15,009 nt of DNA. It comes from a bacterium (GTDB taxonomy: Bacteria; Patescibacteriota; Minisyncoccia; Minisyncoccales; Minisyncoccaceae). This document shows positions 13,453 through 15,009 of the stretch, one piece after another. The notes under the pieces are model-generated. The model saw nothing but the letters and a program-made list of their open reading frames with translations. It was not told the origin of the DNA and searched no databases. How positions within the stretch are numbered: the stretch's first letter is position 1; each line of letters begins with the position of its first letter. The stretch lies in the NCBI GenBank assembly GCA_023228085.1, contig JALOBW010000007.1, positions 1 to 15,009 of the forward strand, read 5' to 3'. Made by a program: the position numbers and the translations under genes.

Positions 13453-14433
13453 ATGAAAAGCATTTCAAAAGAAGCAAGAGAAGTATTAGAAGCAATCAAG
13501 TTGTATGGACCAGTAAGGTCGGTCCAGCTTGTTAAAGTTCTTAATATTTCCACAAAAACCTTATATAAGCATTTATCAGTATTGATTGACAATCAGTTAA
13601 TAAAAAAGATTGGAACAACTCCAAAGGTCTTTTATACTATCAATGAGGTACAGGAGGTTGATAAAGGAATTAGTAGCGAAGATGATTATTTCATTGAGCA
13701 AAATTATATTTACGTTTCTCCAAGCGGAGAGATAACAAGGGGAGTTCATGGTTTCCAAATTTGGTGTCAAAAAAATAGTTTTGATTTTAGTAAAGAAAAA
13801 GATTTATTTATCAAAAAATATAAAGAGATGAATAAATTTAAGAAGGATGGTCTTATTTCTGCTAAAAAAATAATTCTATCAGGAGGCAAAGGATTACAAT
13901 TGGATGAAGTTTTCTTTAGTGATTTTTACTCCTTTGACCATTTTGGAAAAACTAAACTTGGACAATTAGTTTATTTAGGAAAAACTTCTCAAAACAAAAA
14001 ATTGATTACTGAAATTTCAAAATTAATAAAACCGGGAATAGAAAATATTATTATCAAATATAATATCGGATTAGTTTGTTTTGTTCCTCCAACCGTAGAT
14101 AGAAAAATACAGTTTTTAGATGTTCTTAAAAAGAATTTAAATTTAAAAATTAACGAACTAGTTGCCATGAAAGTTATCGGATCTACCAGAATTGCCCAAA
14201 AAACCTTAAGGAGACTAGAAGATAGGGTAATTAATGCAAAGCAAACAATAGCAGTTGATCCTAGTCAGAAAATTGATTCAAATGTTCTGATTATTGATGA
14301 CGCAGCTGGCTCAGGAGCCACGCTCAATGAAATTGCAAAAAAAATAAAAGTATTATCGCCAAAAAAAACTAAAGTTATCGGATATTCAGTTGTTGGAAGC
14401 TTTAAAGGTTTTGATGTTATTAGCGAGGTTTAA
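13453..14433 (+). CDS. Winged-helix regulator fused to ComF-like phosphoribosyltransferase domain
   Basis: This 326-residue protein has an N-terminal winged helix-turn-helix (about 5-65; RSVQLVKVLNISTKTLYKHL looks like the recognition part). A middle region of unknown fold follows (about 66-185, with YVSPSGEITRGVHGFQIWC). The C-terminal type I phosphoribosyltransferase-like domain (about 190-326) carries the PRPP-binding motif VLIIDDAAGSGAT (278-290) and a ComF-like segment RIAQKTLRRLEDRVINAK. The HTH-PRTase combination recalls Bacillus PurR, where PRPP binding controls DNA binding; ComF similarity suggests that the C-terminal part comes from the competence/salvage PRTase group. Sensing PRPP or a nucleotide and repressing its own gene is inference, supported by the palindrome in its promoter. 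The start is fixed by the leaderless promoter. No neighbour suggests a purine or pyrimidine operon. Confidence 0.8.
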   Translation: MKSISKEAREVLEAIKLYGPVRSVQLVKVLNISTKTLYKHLSVLIDNQLIKKIGTTPKVFYTINEVQEVDKGISSEDDYFIEQNYIYVSPSGEITRGVHGFQIWCQKNSFDFSKEKDLFIKKYKEMNKFKKDGLISAKKIILSGGKGLQLDEVFFSDFYSFDHFGKTKLGQLVYLGKTSQNKKLITEISKLIKPGIENIIIKYNIGLVCFVPPTVDRKIQFLDVLKKNLNLKINELVAMKVIGSTRIAQKTLRRLEDRVINAKQTIAVDPSQKIDSNVLIIDDAAGSGATLNEIAKKIKVLSPKKTKVIGYSVVGSFKGFDVISEV

Positions 14434-14435
14434 TA

Positions 14436-14468
14436 AAAACACTTCCCATCAAAAAAGGGAAGTTTTTA
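14436..14468 (+). terminator. Intrinsic terminator, possibly bidirectional
   Basis: ACTTCCC (14441-14447) pairs with GGGAAGT (14457-14463) around an A-rich loop. It is flanked by an A-run on the left and a T-run on the right, so it can serve the HTH-PRTase gene and also stop minus-strand transcripts. Confidence 0.88.
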
Positions 14469-14473
14469 TTAAA

Positions 14474-14592
14474 GGGTGACTAACGGGATTTGTCCTCAGT
14501 AAATCTTGCTTTGCAAGATTTCTTCGGACCTGCCTCGTTAATCATTCGCTTCGCTCATAATGATTAACTCCGGCTTCAAATCCCATAGCCAC
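14474..14592 (-). repeat. tRNA-His-derived element with three-way-junction fold
   Basis: Bases 14474-14492 repeat exactly the 19 bp at 14640-14658 (3' acceptor strand, T-stem half and T-loop of tRNA-His). The other end, ATAGCCAC at 14585-14592, repeats the 5' acceptor strand (14704-14711). The inside is unrelated to the tRNA: GGGATTTG pairs with CAAATCCC (14485-14492 with 14577-14584). It encloses two hairpins, AAATCTTGC/GCAAGATTT (14501-14521) and GTTAATCATT/AATGATTAAC (14537-14568). The acceptor-like ends still pair 6 of 7. It may be a tRNA pseudogene with a replaced core or the remnant of an element inserted at a tRNA 3' end. Confidence 0.7.
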
Positions 14593-14599
14593 TTCAGTT

Positions 14600-14636
14600 A
14601 ATAACAAAAATACCCTGAGTAGGGTATTTCGTTATT
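14600..14636 (-). terminator. Terminator behind tRNA-His (minus strand)
   Basis: On the minus strand AAATACCC pairs with GGGTATTT (14608-14629) with an outer AATAAC/GTTATT pairing, and a T-rich tract follows the inner stem. It begins 5 bp after the tRNA-His 3' end. Confidence 0.75.
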
Positions 14637-14640
14637 AATG

Positions 14641-14712
14641 GGTGACTAACGGGATTTGAACCCGTAATAAGACCTTCACAGGGTCCTGTGTTGCCATTAC
14701 ACTATAGCCACC
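14641..14712 (-). tRNA. tRNA-His (GTG)
   Basis: The minus strand folds as a complete cloverleaf. G-1 is encoded at 14712 opposite C73 at 14641, the hallmark of tRNA-His. The acceptor stem is GTGGCTA/TAGTCAC, the D-stem GTGT/ACAC, the anticodon stem GGACC/GGTCT with loop CTGTGAA (anticodon GTG), and the T-arm ACGGG-TTCAAAT-CCCGT. CCA is not encoded. It lies downstream of tRNA-Arg, with a hairpin between them. Confidence 0.95.
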
Positions 14713-14724
14713 ATGCTTTTTCTA

Positions 14725-14753
14725 AAAATCAAATCTCAATCGCTTGAGATTTG
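14725..14753 (-). terminator. Hairpin between tRNA-Arg and tRNA-His
   Basis: CAAATCTCAA (14730-14739) pairs perfectly with TTGAGATTTG (14744-14753) around four bases. On the minus strand ATTTTT follows. It may terminate tRNA-Arg transcription or act as a processing hairpin between co-transcribed tRNAs. Confidence 0.6.
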
Positions 14754-14763
14754 TTCATATGTG

Positions 14764-14837
14764 TGTCCCCGGCACGAATCGAACGTACAACCTACGGATT
14801 AGAAGTCCGTCGCTCTGTCCTATTGAGCTACGGGGAC
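14764..14837 (-). tRNA. tRNA-Arg (TCT)
   Basis: The minus strand forms a full cloverleaf: acceptor GTCCCCG/CGGGGAC with discriminator A at 14764, D-arm with GCTC/GAGC, anticodon stem ACGGA/TCCGT with loop CTTCTAA (anticodon TCT), and T-arm GTACG-TTCGATT-CGTGC. CCA is not encoded. Confidence 0.95.
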
Positions 14838-14853
14838 ATAGTAGTACTATTAT

Positions 14854-14882
14854 TTAATAGCAAAAATACAGCCAAAAATCAA
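14854..14882 (-). promoter_or_regulatory. Promoter of the tRNA pair
   Basis: On the minus strand TTGATT (14882-14877), a 17-bp spacer and TATTAA (14859-14854) with a TGC extension form a promoter. Transcription would begin about 10 nt before mature tRNA-Arg. Confidence 0.6.
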
Positions 14883-14900
14883 GCAAATTTTAAAATAATG

Positions 14901-14909
14901 TGTTATTAT
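14901..14909 (+). promoter_or_regulatory. Extended -10 promoter, leaderless
   Basis: TGTTATTAT is an extended -10 element. Six nt separate it from the ATG at 14916, the same spacing as in the HTH-PRTase gene, so the transcript should begin at the start codon. It diverges from the tRNA promoter. Confidence 0.6.
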
Positions 14910-14915
14910 AAAAAC

Positions 14916-15009
14916 ATGATTTCAAATAATAACTCTGTGTTATTTTTAAAATATTCTAAACAAAACTTTATGAAACCTTTTCTTAAAAGTAGCGAACAAG
15001 GTTTTACTT
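14916..15009 (+). CDS. Start of an unidentified gene, cut by the right edge
   Basis: From ATG at 14916 the frame stays open to the window end, giving 31 residues beginning MISNNNSVLFLKYSKQNFMK. The start is supported mainly by the extended -10 box at a leaderless distance. There is no signal peptide or recognisable motif in the visible part. The fragment is too short to assign. Confidence 0.5.
   Translation, partial: MISNNNSVLFLKYSKQNFMKPFLKSSEQGFT

Noticed and set aside
1..15009. Alternative genetic code with TGA as Gly (as in Gracilibacteria/Absconditabacteria)
   Set aside because: No complete gene ends in TGA, but no frame contains internal TGA either and Gly is encoded by GGN throughout, so the standard code is sufficient.

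Overview
The window is AT-rich and gene-dense. It looks like a chromosomal segment of a Candidate Phyla Radiation bacterium (Patescibacteria, Parcubacteria-like). This is inferred from gene content: secreted Cys-rich modular proteins with WTCSGTNGG-type modules, a PGxCxxxxECxxYC repeat protein, a pilin-DUF2341 fusion, a bactofilin-like membrane protein, near-absence of usable Shine-Dalgarno sites, and promoters that sit almost on the start codon. No marker gene fixes the lineage. The standard code fits: every complete gene ends in TAA or TAG and reads through without internal TGA.

Layout: 1-2948 holds two tandem paralogous secreted Cys-rich repeat proteins. The first is cut by the left edge; the second adds four thrombospondin-type-1-like repeats. 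3041-6028 is a two-gene unit of an MsbA-like ABC exporter and a signal-peptide/beta-repeat/multi-TM bactofilin-like protein, closed by a strong terminator. 6113-7598 is a two-gene unit of a tiny membrane-anchored protein and a five-repeat Cys-rich secreted protein. 7599-8671 is an unusual mixed region. It has a structured intergenic stretch, a minus-strand MGMT-family gene flanked by two related hairpin elements, a minus-strand 51-codon gene or structured transcript with a near-consensus promoter and terminators, and a divergent promoter pair. 8672-9940 is a pseudopilin fused to DUF2341 and a concanavalin/LamG-like domain. 10111-12435 is a three-gene run: minimal zincin metallopeptidase, CPBP intramembrane protease, anchored lipocalin-like protein. 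12649-13137 encodes a three-TM protein. 13453-14433 encodes a winged-helix plus phosphoribosyltransferase protein whose promoter spacer is a perfect palindrome. The right end has tRNA-His and tRNA-Arg on the minus strand, a tRNA-His-derived repeat element, and the start of another leaderless gene.

How it fits together: most products are envelope or surface components (Cys-rich exported proteins, exporter, pilin-like adhesin candidate, membrane proteases, anchored proteins), as expected for an episymbiont that lives attached to a host cell. The less expected items are the self-regulating HTH-PRTase candidate, the 51-codon leaderless transcript, the paired hairpin elements around the MGMT-like gene, and the tRNA-His-derived three-way-junction element.
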